The position numbers were made by a program, and so were the translations under genes. Shown one piece after another: positions 35,345 through 43,433 of a stretch of DNA of 64,000 nucleotides. Under the pieces are notes generated by a model, which saw only the letters and a program-made list of their open reading frames with translations, was not told the origin of the DNA and ran no database searches. Source of the stretch: Granulicella rosea (GTDB lineage: Bacteria; Acidobacteriota; Terriglobia; Terriglobales; Acidobacteriaceae). The stretch's first letter is position 1. The number at the start of each line of letters is the position of its first letter. The DNA lies in NCBI RefSeq assembly GCF_900188085.1, contig NZ_FZOU01000002.1, positions 1 to 64,000 of the forward strand, read 5' to 3'.

Positions 35345-37038
35345 AGGATCTTCACCTCCGCGATCTCCTTTCCGGTGACGTCCAGCGTATGGCAGGAACA
35401 TGCCATGCACGGATCGAAGGAATGGACGGTGCGAAGCACTTCCAGCGGCTTCTCGGGATCGACAACCGGGCTTCCGATCAGCGAGGTTTCGTACGGTCCG
35501 GGCACGCCCTTTTCATCGCGTGGGCTGGCGTTCCAGGTCGTCGGAACGACCGCCTGATAGTTGGTGAATGCGCCCTTGTCGATGACGACCCAGTGGGAGA
35601 GCGCGCCACGCGGAGCTTCGTGCATGCCCATGCCCATGATCTCGCCAGTGGGGAACTGTGGTGCGTTGTAGGTGGTGTCGTCGCCATTCAGGATGTTGGT
35701 CTTGAGTAACTGCAAGTGCTCAAGCGCCAGGTCGGAGAGCATGGACGACCGGATCGATCGCGCAAGATAACGGCCCATCGTCGACTGCAGGTCGTTGGGT
35801 GTGATCTTCAATCCGTTGACCGCAGCGATCCGGTCGAAGGCTGTGTTAGTCCACTTGCGCGTCAGCGCATGGCCCGAAGCATAGCCGACCAGTACGTTCG
35901 CGAGCGGACCTGCCTGCATAGGACTGCCGTTGTACCGTGGCGCCTTGACCCACGTGTACTTGGCATTCTCCTTGAAGTCGGTGTAGTCGGGAATCTGTTC
36001 GCCTTTGTAGGGCTGTAGCGGGCCCGCGCCCTTGTACCAGGCATGCGCTGAGTCTTCCGTCACTGCCTTGCGGAACTCCGCATCCTGCCAGTCGACGATC
36101 GGCCGCACGCCAGCGAGATTGCCGTCCATGATCACGCCACCCGGCAGATCGAACTTGCTGGCTTTGGCATCGAGCGGGAGATCGGGCACGGCGAGATAAT
36201 TGTCTACTCCGCGTCCAAGGTGAAGGTACTCCGGGTAGTTGGCCGCGAGCAGGCACGTGTCGGGGAGAAAGACCTGCTGCACGAACGGGATGAGGTCTTC
36301 GAGGATAGACTGCAACATGCCAAGCCGATCCATGTTCAGTGTCGCCAGGCTATCGAGGTTGATCGCATTCATGACACCGCCGACAGCAAGGTTTTGAATG
36401 TGCGGCGTCTTTCCGCCGAGGATAGCGACTACCTGACAGGACTTACGCTGGAAGTCCAGTGCCTGCAGGTAGTGAGAAAACAGGATCAGGTTCACTTCCG
36501 GGCTTAACTTCATCGCAGGATGTCCCCAGTACCCGTGCGAAAAGATGCCAAGCTGTCCAGAAGCGACCAGTCCCTTGACCTTCATCTGCACAGCGGCAAG
36601 CTCCTGTCGCGAGTTTCCCGTCCATGAACTCATCCCTTCTGCAATCGAAGCTGCTTTGGTTGGATCGGCCTTGGGAATCTGCAGGATATCCACGAAGTCC
36701 AGTGCTGACAAATGATAGAAGTGCACGATGTGATCGTGCAGAGCATGGCCGATCAGGATCAGGTTGCGAATGTACTGGGCGTTGGGCGGAATCTCGAGTG
36801 AGAGCGCATCCTCGACCGCCCGGACCGAGGCGACCGCGTGCACGGTGGTGCAGACGCCGCAGAAGCGCTGGGCAAAGACCCATCCCTCGCGTGCATCGCG
36901 GCCACGCAGAATGGTTTCGAGGCCGCGCCACATGGTGCAGCTGGCCCAGGCCTTGTTCACTACTCCGCCTTCGACCTCGACATCGACGCGCAGATGTCCT
37001 TCGATGCGGGTCACGGGATCGATCGAAATGCGAGCCAT
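35341..37038 (-). CDS. hybC: [NiFe] hydrogenase large subunit, HybC type
   Basis: The protein (565 residues from the ATG at 37038) has the nickel ligands in RFCGVC (Cys60, Cys63) and DPCMACSCH (Cys544, Cys547, with His550). A 15-residue tail after His550 is the target of the maturation protease. Length is essentially that of E. coli HybC. It oxidises H2 in the periplasm as partner of the TAT-exported small subunit, and is carried along with it. Its start overlaps the hybB stop (TGATG). The HybA and HybB partners place it in the Hyb (group 1c-like) lineage. Confidence 0.95.
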   Translation of the reverse strand: MARISIDPVTRIEGHLRVDVEVEGGVVNKAWASCTMWRGLETILRGRDAREGWVFAQRFCGVCTTVHAVASVRAVEDALSLEIPPNAQYIRNLILIGHALHDHIVHFYHLSALDFVDILQIPKADPTKAASIAEGMSSWTGNSRQELAAVQMKVKGLVASGQLGIFSHGYWGHPAMKLSPEVNLILFSHYLQALDFQRKSCQVVAILGGKTPHIQNLAVGGVMNAINLDSLATLNMDRLGMLQSILEDLIPFVQQVFLPDTCLLAANYPEYLHLGRGVDNYLAVPDLPLDAKASKFDLPGGVIMDGNLAGVRPIVDWQDAEFRKAVTEDSAHAWYKGAGPLQPYKGEQIPDYTDFKENAKYTWVKAPRYNGSPMQAGPLANVLVGYASGHALTRKWTNTAFDRIAAVNGLKITPNDLQSTMGRYLARSIRSSMLSDLALEHLQLLKTNILNGDDTTYNAPQFPTGEIMGMGMHEAPRGALSHWVVIDKGAFTNYQAVVPTTWNASPRDEKGVPGPYETSLIGSPVVDPEKPLEVLRTVHSFDPCMACSCHTLDVTGKEIAEVKIL

Positions 37039-38339
37039 CAGGCCTCTCTTTCTATTGCTGTTGCTTGTGTGGCGGTGGGATGCTTCCATCCGAATGGGCG
37101 GAAGGCATGGTCCCAGGTGCTGGCCTCGCCCGGCAAGACGGCGAAGTAATTGATCGCGAAGACGAATGCCACGATGCCCAGGGAGATATAGCCGACAGCC
37201 ATCACCAACTCAGGCACTGACGGGAAGTAGCTCGTGCTGCGCATGGGCGCGTACGCGATCGAAGTGGGGATGAAGCGGTACAGCATGCCTCCCAGGCAGG
37301 CCAGCGCGGACATGTTGAGCAGGGCGCGAGGTGTCTGCCGAACTCGCCGGAATCGGAGCGCAACAGCCGGCGTGAGGATGAGCGAGGTCTCGAGTAGAAA
37401 GAGCAGGCTCATCTTGTCGAAGGCAAAGGCCGCATGGATCTGACCGCGCCAGATCAGGTCGATGGCCTGGATCGCCAGAAAGAGAAAACACATGCCGGAG
37501 AGTAGATTTGCAAGCTCCGCCAGCACATCACCGTCGAGCCTGCGTGCATAGCGTAGACAGACGATAAGCAGCAGAAAGATGGTGAAGGCAAAGCCACATA
37601 AAGCAGCGGCTACCAGGTAGAGCCAAGGCATCACGGGAGACTGCCACAGCGGATGGATCTTGTCGCCCGCTAGTAACAGCAAGCCACCCAGCGAAGACTG
37701 GTGCATGAGGGGGATGACGTAGGCCCCGATAATCGCGAAAGGATAGATCTTGCGAATAAGGGGCGAGACATGACGCAGAAACGCACGCGCCTTTTCGTTG
37801 CCCGTATAGTAGAGGCGCTCCAGAAAGAGAGGCAGTATTTCAAAAGATAAAAAGACTGCACAATAGAGCGGCATGCAGATAGAGATTTCAAGCATCGCCG
37901 AACTGGTGTTCCAGCGCCAGGGCATTGCTGCGCTATAGAAATTCCATGGGCGGCCTACGTCGAACCCAAGTGCGATGAGGCCGGTCGCATAGAAAAGGAA
38001 ACCTGACACTAGCGCCGTGCGCATCACCACATGCAGCTTCTGCCGGTTGAACACCCATGCGGCCATCCCCAATGCCAGTGGACCGGAACCAAGCGCGGTG
38101 AGAGTCATGACATTGAATGTCTTCCATATCCCCCACGCATAGACAGAGTTCATGGAGGAGAACGGTGCGAGCGGCGAGACCACACGGACGCCGGCCAGGA
38201 TCAGGCCGATCGCGGCCAGGGCCATCAGCAATGCGAGCAGCGGTGTAAGCACCGGCCCAGTCGTGACTGGCACGCCGGACTGCCAGTGATTGACGAGGGT
38301 TGTGCCTCGTGTATCGGGACTTGAAGGAGTTGGTTTCAT
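37038..38339 (-). CDS. hybB: Hydrogenase integral membrane subunit HybB (NrfD family)
   Basis: The 433-residue protein has about ten hydrophobic helices and the NrfD/HybB-type segments VYAWGIWKTFNVMTL, LGFDVGRPWNFYSA and MHQSSLGGLLLLAGDKIHPLW. HybB passes electrons from HybA to the quinone pool and in E. coli Hyd-2 is linked to proton movement. It overlaps hybA by four bases (ATGA) and hybC by one (TGATG), so the complex is tightly coupled. Confidence 0.93.
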   Translation of the reverse strand: MKPTPSSPDTRGTTLVNHWQSGVPVTTGPVLTPLLALLMALAAIGLILAGVRVVSPLAPFSSMNSVYAWGIWKTFNVMTLTALGSGPLALGMAAWVFNRQKLHVVMRTALVSGFLFYATGLIALGFDVGRPWNFYSAAMPWRWNTSSAMLEISICMPLYCAVFLSFEILPLFLERLYYTGNEKARAFLRHVSPLIRKIYPFAIIGAYVIPLMHQSSLGGLLLLAGDKIHPLWQSPVMPWLYLVAAALCGFAFTIFLLLIVCLRYARRLDGDVLAELANLLSGMCFLFLAIQAIDLIWRGQIHAAFAFDKMSLLFLLETSLILTPAVALRFRRVRQTPRALLNMSALACLGGMLYRFIPTSIAYAPMRSTSYFPSVPELVMAVGYISLGIVAFVFAINYFAVLPGEASTWDHAFRPFGWKHPTATQATAIEREA

Positions 38340-39292
38340 AGCTGGTCGGGAAACCCCGTCTCCTTCTCGTGCTTCAGCCTCTCCAACTCATGCCGGTTCC
38401 AGTTGCGTCGAATCGCAAACCCCAGCACTCCAGCCATCAGCATCGGCCCGCCGAGCCACTTGTAGATCACGGAGGTGACCTTCGTGGCGTAGTGTCCCAA
38501 GGAGGTATTTCCCAGCTTTGGCAGGCCTATTTTCTGGAACGAGACGCTGGAAAGGTAGAGCACCTGCGTTCCGCCAGCTTCATGCTCGCCGTAGACGCGG
38601 TTTTCGTAATACTTATCCGGCGCCGCAGCAATGCGCCCCTTCGCCTGGTCCAACAGGGCATCGCGCTTGCCGAAGATCACCGCGCCGGTCGGGCACGCGG
38701 CGGTACAGGCGGGCTCTAGATTCTCTTTCAGACGCTGGTCGTAGCAGAACTCGCATTTGACGATCTTCGGGTTCAACGCCTTCCATTCAAACTGCGGAAC
38801 CTCAAACGGACATGCGACCTCGCAGTAACGGCAACCGATGCACAGAGAGCTGTTCCAGGTCACGGCCCCGAAGTCGACCTTCTTCAGGGACCCGAACGGA
38901 CAACCCGTGACACAGGCCGGGTCGAGACAATGCATGCATTGCTTCTTGACGAACGCGAACTCGTCCGACTCTGGATCCTGGTAAAGCTCGATGATGTTCT
39001 TGGTCTGGGCATTGAGGCCGGTTGGCATATCCCAGATGCCGCCCGAGAGAAGCGTATCGGCTGGCAGGCCGTTGGCCTCATTGCACGCCGGCATGCAGGC
39101 TTTGCAGCCGGTGCAGATGGTACTGTCGTACAGCATGCCAACGGCATCGGGGGGCGCGACGGGATGTGCCGGATGCTCTTCGGTCGATGCGATTGCCTTC
39201 ATGGGCAAGATCGCACTCGCGACCGTGCCTCCGAGGCCGAACATGGCTCTGAAGGCTTGCCGTCGCGTCAAAGGCATGGTCAGAATGTTCAT
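38336..39292 (-). CDS. hybA: Hydrogenase iron-sulfur subunit HybA
   Basis: The 318-residue protein has a TAT signal (LTRRQAFRAMFG) and four ferredoxin-type cysteine clusters: CTGCKACMPAC, CMHCLDPACVTGC, CIGCRYCEVAC, and CEFC with CTAAC. A single C-terminal membrane helix (MLMAGVLGFAI) anchors it. HybA wires the hydrogenase dimer to HybB. Start and stop each overlap the neighbouring genes by four bases. Confidence 0.94.
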   Translation of the reverse strand: MNILTMPLTRRQAFRAMFGLGGTVASAILPMKAIASTEEHPAHPVAPPDAVGMLYDSTICTGCKACMPACNEANGLPADTLLSGGIWDMPTGLNAQTKNIIELYQDPESDEFAFVKKQCMHCLDPACVTGCPFGSLKKVDFGAVTWNSSLCIGCRYCEVACPFEVPQFEWKALNPKIVKCEFCYDQRLKENLEPACTAACPTGAVIFGKRDALLDQAKGRIAAAPDKYYENRVYGEHEAGGTQVLYLSSVSFQKIGLPKLGNTSLGHYATKVTSVIYKWLGGPMLMAGVLGFAIRRNWNRHELERLKHEKETGFPDQL

Positions 39293-40473
39293 GCGCCCGT
39301 CCCTTTATCCTGCCTGGAACCGGGTGCGCTCTCATCGTCCTGCTTCTTGGAGAACTGCCGTGAGGCGACATAGCCGCCGGTTGCCAGAACTCCGACTCCC
39401 AGCCCCACCAGCCCTGTGGCGAGAGGGCTGATCGTTCCCCGCGTTGTGGTGATGGGGGCAAAACTCGTTGGGGGCGCGGCGATGGTGTGGAGTTGCACGA
39501 CCTGGAACATGGGGACCTTGAACGCGACCGCCTTCTCGGTGCAGCCAATGCAGGGAGCACCAATCCCAATCGGCCACACGTCGGGAATCTCATTGAAGTG
39601 GCGCGTCGAGCAACCCGCGTGGGTGTCTGGTCCTTTACAGCCCATCTCGTACAAACACCAGCCTTCGCGGTGCCCGGCATCGCCGTACACCTTCACAAAA
39701 TTGCCGGCGTCAAAGTGTGCGCGGCGAGGGCAATGCTCATGAATATCGCGGTCGAAGGCAAACTTGGGCCGCCGTTGTTCATCGGTTTCCGGGAACGTCC
39801 CGTCCGCCGCGTACTGCAGCACAACACCCAACATTGTGTACGGGTTTGGAGGGCAGCCGGGGATATTGATGATCGAGTGGTCCGGCATCAGGTCTGCCAC
39901 ACCGACCGCACCCGTGGGATCGGGGTCTGCCGAGGGAATACCACCCCATGAAGCGCAGGAGCCGATGGCGATGATCGCGGCAGCCTTGCCCCCAACATCG
40001 GCCAGCACTTCCATCGCAGTGCGTCCCCCGGACTTCATGTAAACTCCATGAGCTCCTGTTGGGATCGATCCTTCAACCACCAGAATGTACTTGCCAGCGT
40101 ACTTCTGAATCGCTTCGTCCAGCGCCTGCCTTGCCTGCAGCCCCGAACCTGCCATCAAGGTCTCGTGATATTCGAGCGAGATCACATTGAGGATCAGATC
40201 GGCAAAGCCTGGGTACGAGGTCTGCAAGAGCGATTCGGTGCAGCCCGTGCAGTCTTGAAAATGGAGCCAGATGATGGGAGGCCGGACAACCTTCCCCAGC
40301 ACTGCGGCAACAGCTTCAGGACTTGCCTTGTCCGTCAGCGCCAGGCCGAAGGGTGCGGCGACCATGAGACTGGTGCAAAATACGAGGAAGGACCGGCGGC
40401 TGATGCCGCTTAGTTGCAGACGTTGGTCGATGGTCTCAAGCTCTTTGGAGAACGGGATCAATGTGTCGAGCAT
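39289..40473 (-). CDS. hybO: [NiFe] hydrogenase small subunit HybO
   Basis: The protein (about 394 residues) has a TAT signal (ISRRSFLVFC), the proximal-cluster motif CTGCTE, then GSCASWGG, GCPPNP, the distal-cluster region (CPRRAHFDAG, CLYEMGCKG) and APCIGCTE for the medial cluster. A C-terminal hydrophobic helix anchors it. The proximal motif has Gly where oxygen-tolerant enzymes have an extra Cys, so this looks like a standard oxygen-sensitive enzyme. I prefer the ATG at 40473, which has AGGAG seven bases upstream; ATGs at 40494 and 40506 lack one. Confidence 0.94.
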   Translation of the reverse strand: MLDTLIPFSKELETIDQRLQLSGISRRSFLVFCTSLMVAAPFGLALTDKASPEAVAAVLGKVVRPPIIWLHFQDCTGCTESLLQTSYPGFADLILNVISLEYHETLMAGSGLQARQALDEAIQKYAGKYILVVEGSIPTGAHGVYMKSGGRTAMEVLADVGGKAAAIIAIGSCASWGGIPSADPDPTGAVGVADLMPDHSIINIPGCPPNPYTMLGVVLQYAADGTFPETDEQRRPKFAFDRDIHEHCPRRAHFDAGNFVKVYGDAGHREGWCLYEMGCKGPDTHAGCSTRHFNEIPDVWPIGIGAPCIGCTEKAVAFKVPMFQVVQLHTIAAPPTSFAPITTTRGTISPLATGLVGLGVGVLATGGYVASRQFSKKQDDESAPGSRQDKGTGA

Positions 40474-40725
40474 TCTGCCGCTCCTGTCATGCATACGAAG
40501 GTCCATCGCTAACGCCTAAAGGTAGTACGGCGAGCCTTCGTGCAACTGTCCCCTATTGCTCACGCTGGTTTGCTCACTCCAGGGAATCTATCTGCATTAA
40601 GAATCGATACGCGATGATCAATACTGCACAGCCTCGAAATCTGACCTCGAACATAATCCGAAGGTAGGCCTGCAGCCCATGAGTGGGCGTCTGCCGCGAA
40701 CTCTATCCCTGAAGGAGATCTTCCA
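40474..40725. promoter_or_regulatory. Divergent promoter region of hybO and the cytochrome genes
   Basis: This 252-base region must drive hybOABCD-hyp on the minus strand and the two cytochromes on the plus strand. It contains TATTGCTC at 40554-40561 and a related TTTGCTC at 40569-40575, matching the half-site of the palindrome upstream of the decaheme cytochrome. GAAGGAGAT at its right edge is the binding site for the monoheme cytochrome, which starts with GTG. Confidence 0.5.
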
Positions 40726-41043
40726 GTGAGACATCCATTCGTACTCGCATCTGCGGTCCTGGCAATGGCTTTTGTGGCAACGCCTTCCTATGCACAAGCA
40801 GGACCCGACACCTACAAGGCCAAGTGCATGATGTGTCATGCCGCGGATGGGTCGGGAAACACTCCGGCTGGAAAGTCCATGGGAGCCCTACCGTTCAAGT
40901 CAGCCGCGCTTATCAAGGCGTCGGATGCGGATCTGGTTGCCGCGACCACGAATGGCAAGGGCAAGATGCCGGCTTATAAAAGCCAGCTCACGGCTCCACA
41001 GATCGCCGATGCGATCGCGTACGTACGGACCTTGCAGAAGTAG
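40726..41043 (+). CDS. Monoheme class I cytochrome c, periplasmic
   Basis: The 105-residue protein has a signal peptide (cleavage near SYAQA), one heme motif CMMCH and a distal Met in GKGKMPAY. That is the cytochrome c6/c551-type layout: small, soluble, histidine-methionine ligated. The GTG start at 40726 has a strong GAAGGAGAT. It precedes the multiheme membrane cytochrome by 10 bases. It could shuttle electrons from that quinol oxidase to the decaheme conduit or to an oxidase. Confidence 0.9.
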   Translation: MRHPFVLASAVLAMAFVATPSYAQAGPDTYKAKCMMCHAADGSGNTPAGKSMGALPFKSAALIKASDADLVAATTNGKGKMPAYKSQLTAPQIADAIAYVRTLQK

Positions 41044-41053
41044 CGAGGCGGTC

Positions 41054-42484
41054 ATGCTAAAGGCAGGTTCGTTGCGCGAGAATTGGCTTCGTCCGTTCTT
41101 CTTCTACGGCAATAACTGGCTGAGCCTGCTGGGCGGCGCGATCACGACCGCGTCGGCCATGGTGCTCGTCGGCTTCTGGGTCGTGAGCGTCGTGGGGCAT
41201 GGCGGATCGTCGAATCCCTATTTAGGGATACTCTTCGACCTGCTTCTCCCAGGAGTGTTCGTTGCAGGGCTGGTTCTGATTCTCGTTGGAATCTTCATCA
41301 GGCGCAGCTTCCTCCTTTCTACCGACCAGGTTCCGTCCTTCTTCCCTGAAGTCAGCATCCACGATCCTGTATTTCGGCGCGGACTCGATATCGTCGTCGT
41401 CGCCACGCTCATGAATTTCATCATCGTCGGCGTTGGCTGCTACCGTGGCGTCGCTTATATGGACACCGTTTCCTTCTGCGGTGCGACCTGCCATGTGATG
41501 GCGCCAGAAAACGCGGCGTACCATGTCTCATCGCACGCCGGAATAGTCTGCACCGAGTGTCACGTCGCGCCGGGTACCGCTGGCTACGTCCATGCCAAGG
41601 TCAATGGGACGAAACAACTCTTCATGGTCTTAGTCGATCACTATCCTAAGCCCATCATGGCGGACCACAAGGTGCCGGTGGCAAGCGCCACCTGCCTGCA
41701 CTGCCACAACCCGAATGCAGAGCTGGGGGACAAGCTGGTTGTCTCGCAATCCTTCGCAGACGATGCGACGAATACGCAAACCTCCAGCGTGACGGTGCTA
41801 CACATCGGTGGTGACGATGCGTTGGGCCACCTCAGTGGCATTCATGGTGCTCACTCGGGAAAGATCGAGTACGTCGCCACCGACGCCGACGACCAGACGA
41901 TTCCTTGGGTCCGCAAGAGCAACCCTGACGGCTCCACAACCGACTTTATTGCCAGCGGCGCGCCCGCCCCCAATATTGCGCATCCTCAGGTCATGGACTG
42001 CATCGGCTGCCACAATCGCGCGGCCCATTCTTTCGATACGGCGCAGGGCGCGCTGGACAAGATGATGGCGCAGGGAAGCCCAAGCGCTACTCTACCGTTC
42101 CTGCACAAGGAAGGTCTGGCCCTGCTGAAGACGAAGTACGACTCGCAGGGCGAAGCGAAGGCGAGAATCACCTCCGGCCTGATCACCTTTTACCGCTCAC
42201 AGTATCCATCGGTGTGGGATGCTCAGCGTCCGCAGATTCAGAACTCGGCCAATAGCCTTGTCAGGATCTACATCGATAACATCTTCCCGGCAATGAACGT
42301 GGGCTGGGGAACACACCCCAATAACATCGGCCACACCGATTCGGCGGGATGCTTCCGCTGTCATGACGGAAATCACACCAGCAAAGCGGGCAAGACAATC
42401 ACGAACGACTGCTCCGTCTGCCACAACCTGGTGGTGTCGAATGAGCCACACCCCAAGCTGTTGACCGACCTCGGGATGCATTAG
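41054..42484 (+). CDS. Membrane-anchored multiheme cytochrome c, NapC/CymA-like
   Basis: The protein (476 residues from the ATG at 41054) has three hydrophobic helices in its first 140 residues. A periplasmic domain follows with one CxxxCH motif (CGATCHVM) and five CxxCH motifs: CTECH, CLHCH, CIGCH, CFRCH and CSVCH. The first two hemes and their spacing match the NapC/NirT core, which oxidises quinol. The extra hemes and the length beyond the classic tetraheme form (about 190-200) suggest an expanded version. It fits as the quinol-to-periplasm step between hydrogenase and decaheme conduit. Confidence 0.8.
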   Translation: MLKAGSLRENWLRPFFFYGNNWLSLLGGAITTASAMVLVGFWVVSVVGHGGSSNPYLGILFDLLLPGVFVAGLVLILVGIFIRRSFLLSTDQVPSFFPEVSIHDPVFRRGLDIVVVATLMNFIIVGVGCYRGVAYMDTVSFCGATCHVMAPENAAYHVSSHAGIVCTECHVAPGTAGYVHAKVNGTKQLFMVLVDHYPKPIMADHKVPVASATCLHCHNPNAELGDKLVVSQSFADDATNTQTSSVTVLHIGGDDALGHLSGIHGAHSGKIEYVATDADDQTIPWVRKSNPDGSTTDFIASGAPAPNIAHPQVMDCIGCHNRAAHSFDTAQGALDKMMAQGSPSATLPFLHKEGLALLKTKYDSQGEAKARITSGLITFYRSQYPSVWDAQRPQIQNSANSLVRIYIDNIFPAMNVGWGTHPNNIGHTDSAGCFRCHDGNHTSKAGKTITNDCSVCHNLVVSNEPHPKLLTDLGMH

Positions 42485-42670
42485 CGGAATGTGAGCACGA
42501 CCGGCCGGTCAATCTCCTTGTTCAGGGAGCTGCAGGAGCACGCGCAAAGAAAACGGCTATGTGAGCAAGATGACACAGCCTTTGGAGCTGAAATCGGATA
42601 TCTTGAGCGCATGGTTCGATCTTTGCCGTGCGCGATGCGCGATGGAAGATTGTCATAGATCGAGAGTGCG

Positions 42671-43414
42671 ATGCCGGGGACCAAGAAGGTAAAGTTCAAT
42701 CCAGCGCAGTATATGTCAAGCTCGGCGCTGACCCACAAAACAGTTCATGTGGCGGCAGGACATCTCTTCTACTCTCAGGGAGATCCCGCGAACTCCCTCT
42801 ATTACCTTGAATCCGGACGAGCGAAGCTGATTGTGGTCTCGCACCGTGGCAAGGAGGCTACAGTCGCCCTGATGATGGCGCACGACTTTATTGGAGAAGA
42901 ATCGCTCGCGGGATCTGCTGGTATTCACGCTGCCTCTGCCGTCGCAATCACACCGTGTACTGCCTTGAAGCTGGACCGGGATGAGATGATCCAGATGATG
43001 CACCGGGAGCACGAGTTCTCGGACATGTTCCTGAAGTTCGTCCTCACCCGAGCCATCCGGACGCAGGAAGATCTCATCGATCAGCTCTTCAACAACAGCG
43101 AGAAGCGTCTCGCACGGACGCTGTTGCTGATGGCGCAGTTTGGCGACCCCGGAGAGCCGCGGACGATGATCCCGCCTGTCACCCAGGAGGCGCTCGCGGA
43201 GATGGTTGGAACGACGCGCTCCAGGGTAAGCAAGTTCATGAACCGGTTTCGTAAGCTTGGTTACCTAACCTACAACGGGCGGATTCACGTCCATAAATCT
43301 CTCCTCAACGTGGTCTTGCACGATAAACTACCAGACCAAACGGCTAGTCGGCCGGTCACCCTGGATCCGAAACGTACACCCGCTGAGAAGAAGAAACGAG
43401 CAAAGGTCGTTTGA
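42671..43414 (+). CDS. Crp/Fnr-family transcriptional regulator, right copy
   Basis: The 247-residue protein has the nucleotide-binding beta-roll (YSQGDPANSLYYLESGRAKL, HDFIGEESL) and a winged helix (TTRSRVSKFMNRFRKLGYL). It is very similar to the regulator at 24221-24964, with most residues identical in the C-terminal half. No FNR cysteine cluster is present. It closes the hydrogenase locus on the right, with 186 non-coding bases upstream. Its end faces the alcohol dehydrogenase gene with a 19-base gap. Confidence 0.88.
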   Translation: MPGTKKVKFNPAQYMSSSALTHKTVHVAAGHLFYSQGDPANSLYYLESGRAKLIVVSHRGKEATVALMMAHDFIGEESLAGSAGIHAASAVAITPCTALKLDRDEMIQMMHREHEFSDMFLKFVLTRAIRTQEDLIDQLFNNSEKRLARTLLLMAQFGDPGEPRTMIPPVTQEALAEMVGTTRSRVSKFMNRFRKLGYLTYNGRIHVHKSLLNVVLHDKLPDQTASRPVTLDPKRTPAEKKKRAKVV

Positions 43415-43433
43415 GCCGTGGTCCGCTGTATCG

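Noticed and set aside
39289..40473. Oxygen-tolerant (group 1d) hydrogenase
   Set aside because: The proximal-cluster motif is CTGCTE, without the extra cysteine, and HybA/HybB partners indicate the Hyb type.
42485..42670. CRP-type site TGTGAGCAAGATGACACA upstream of the right Crp/Fnr gene
   Set aside because: The half-sites do not match a symmetric TGTGA-N6-TCACA site, so it is left as a weak possibility only.
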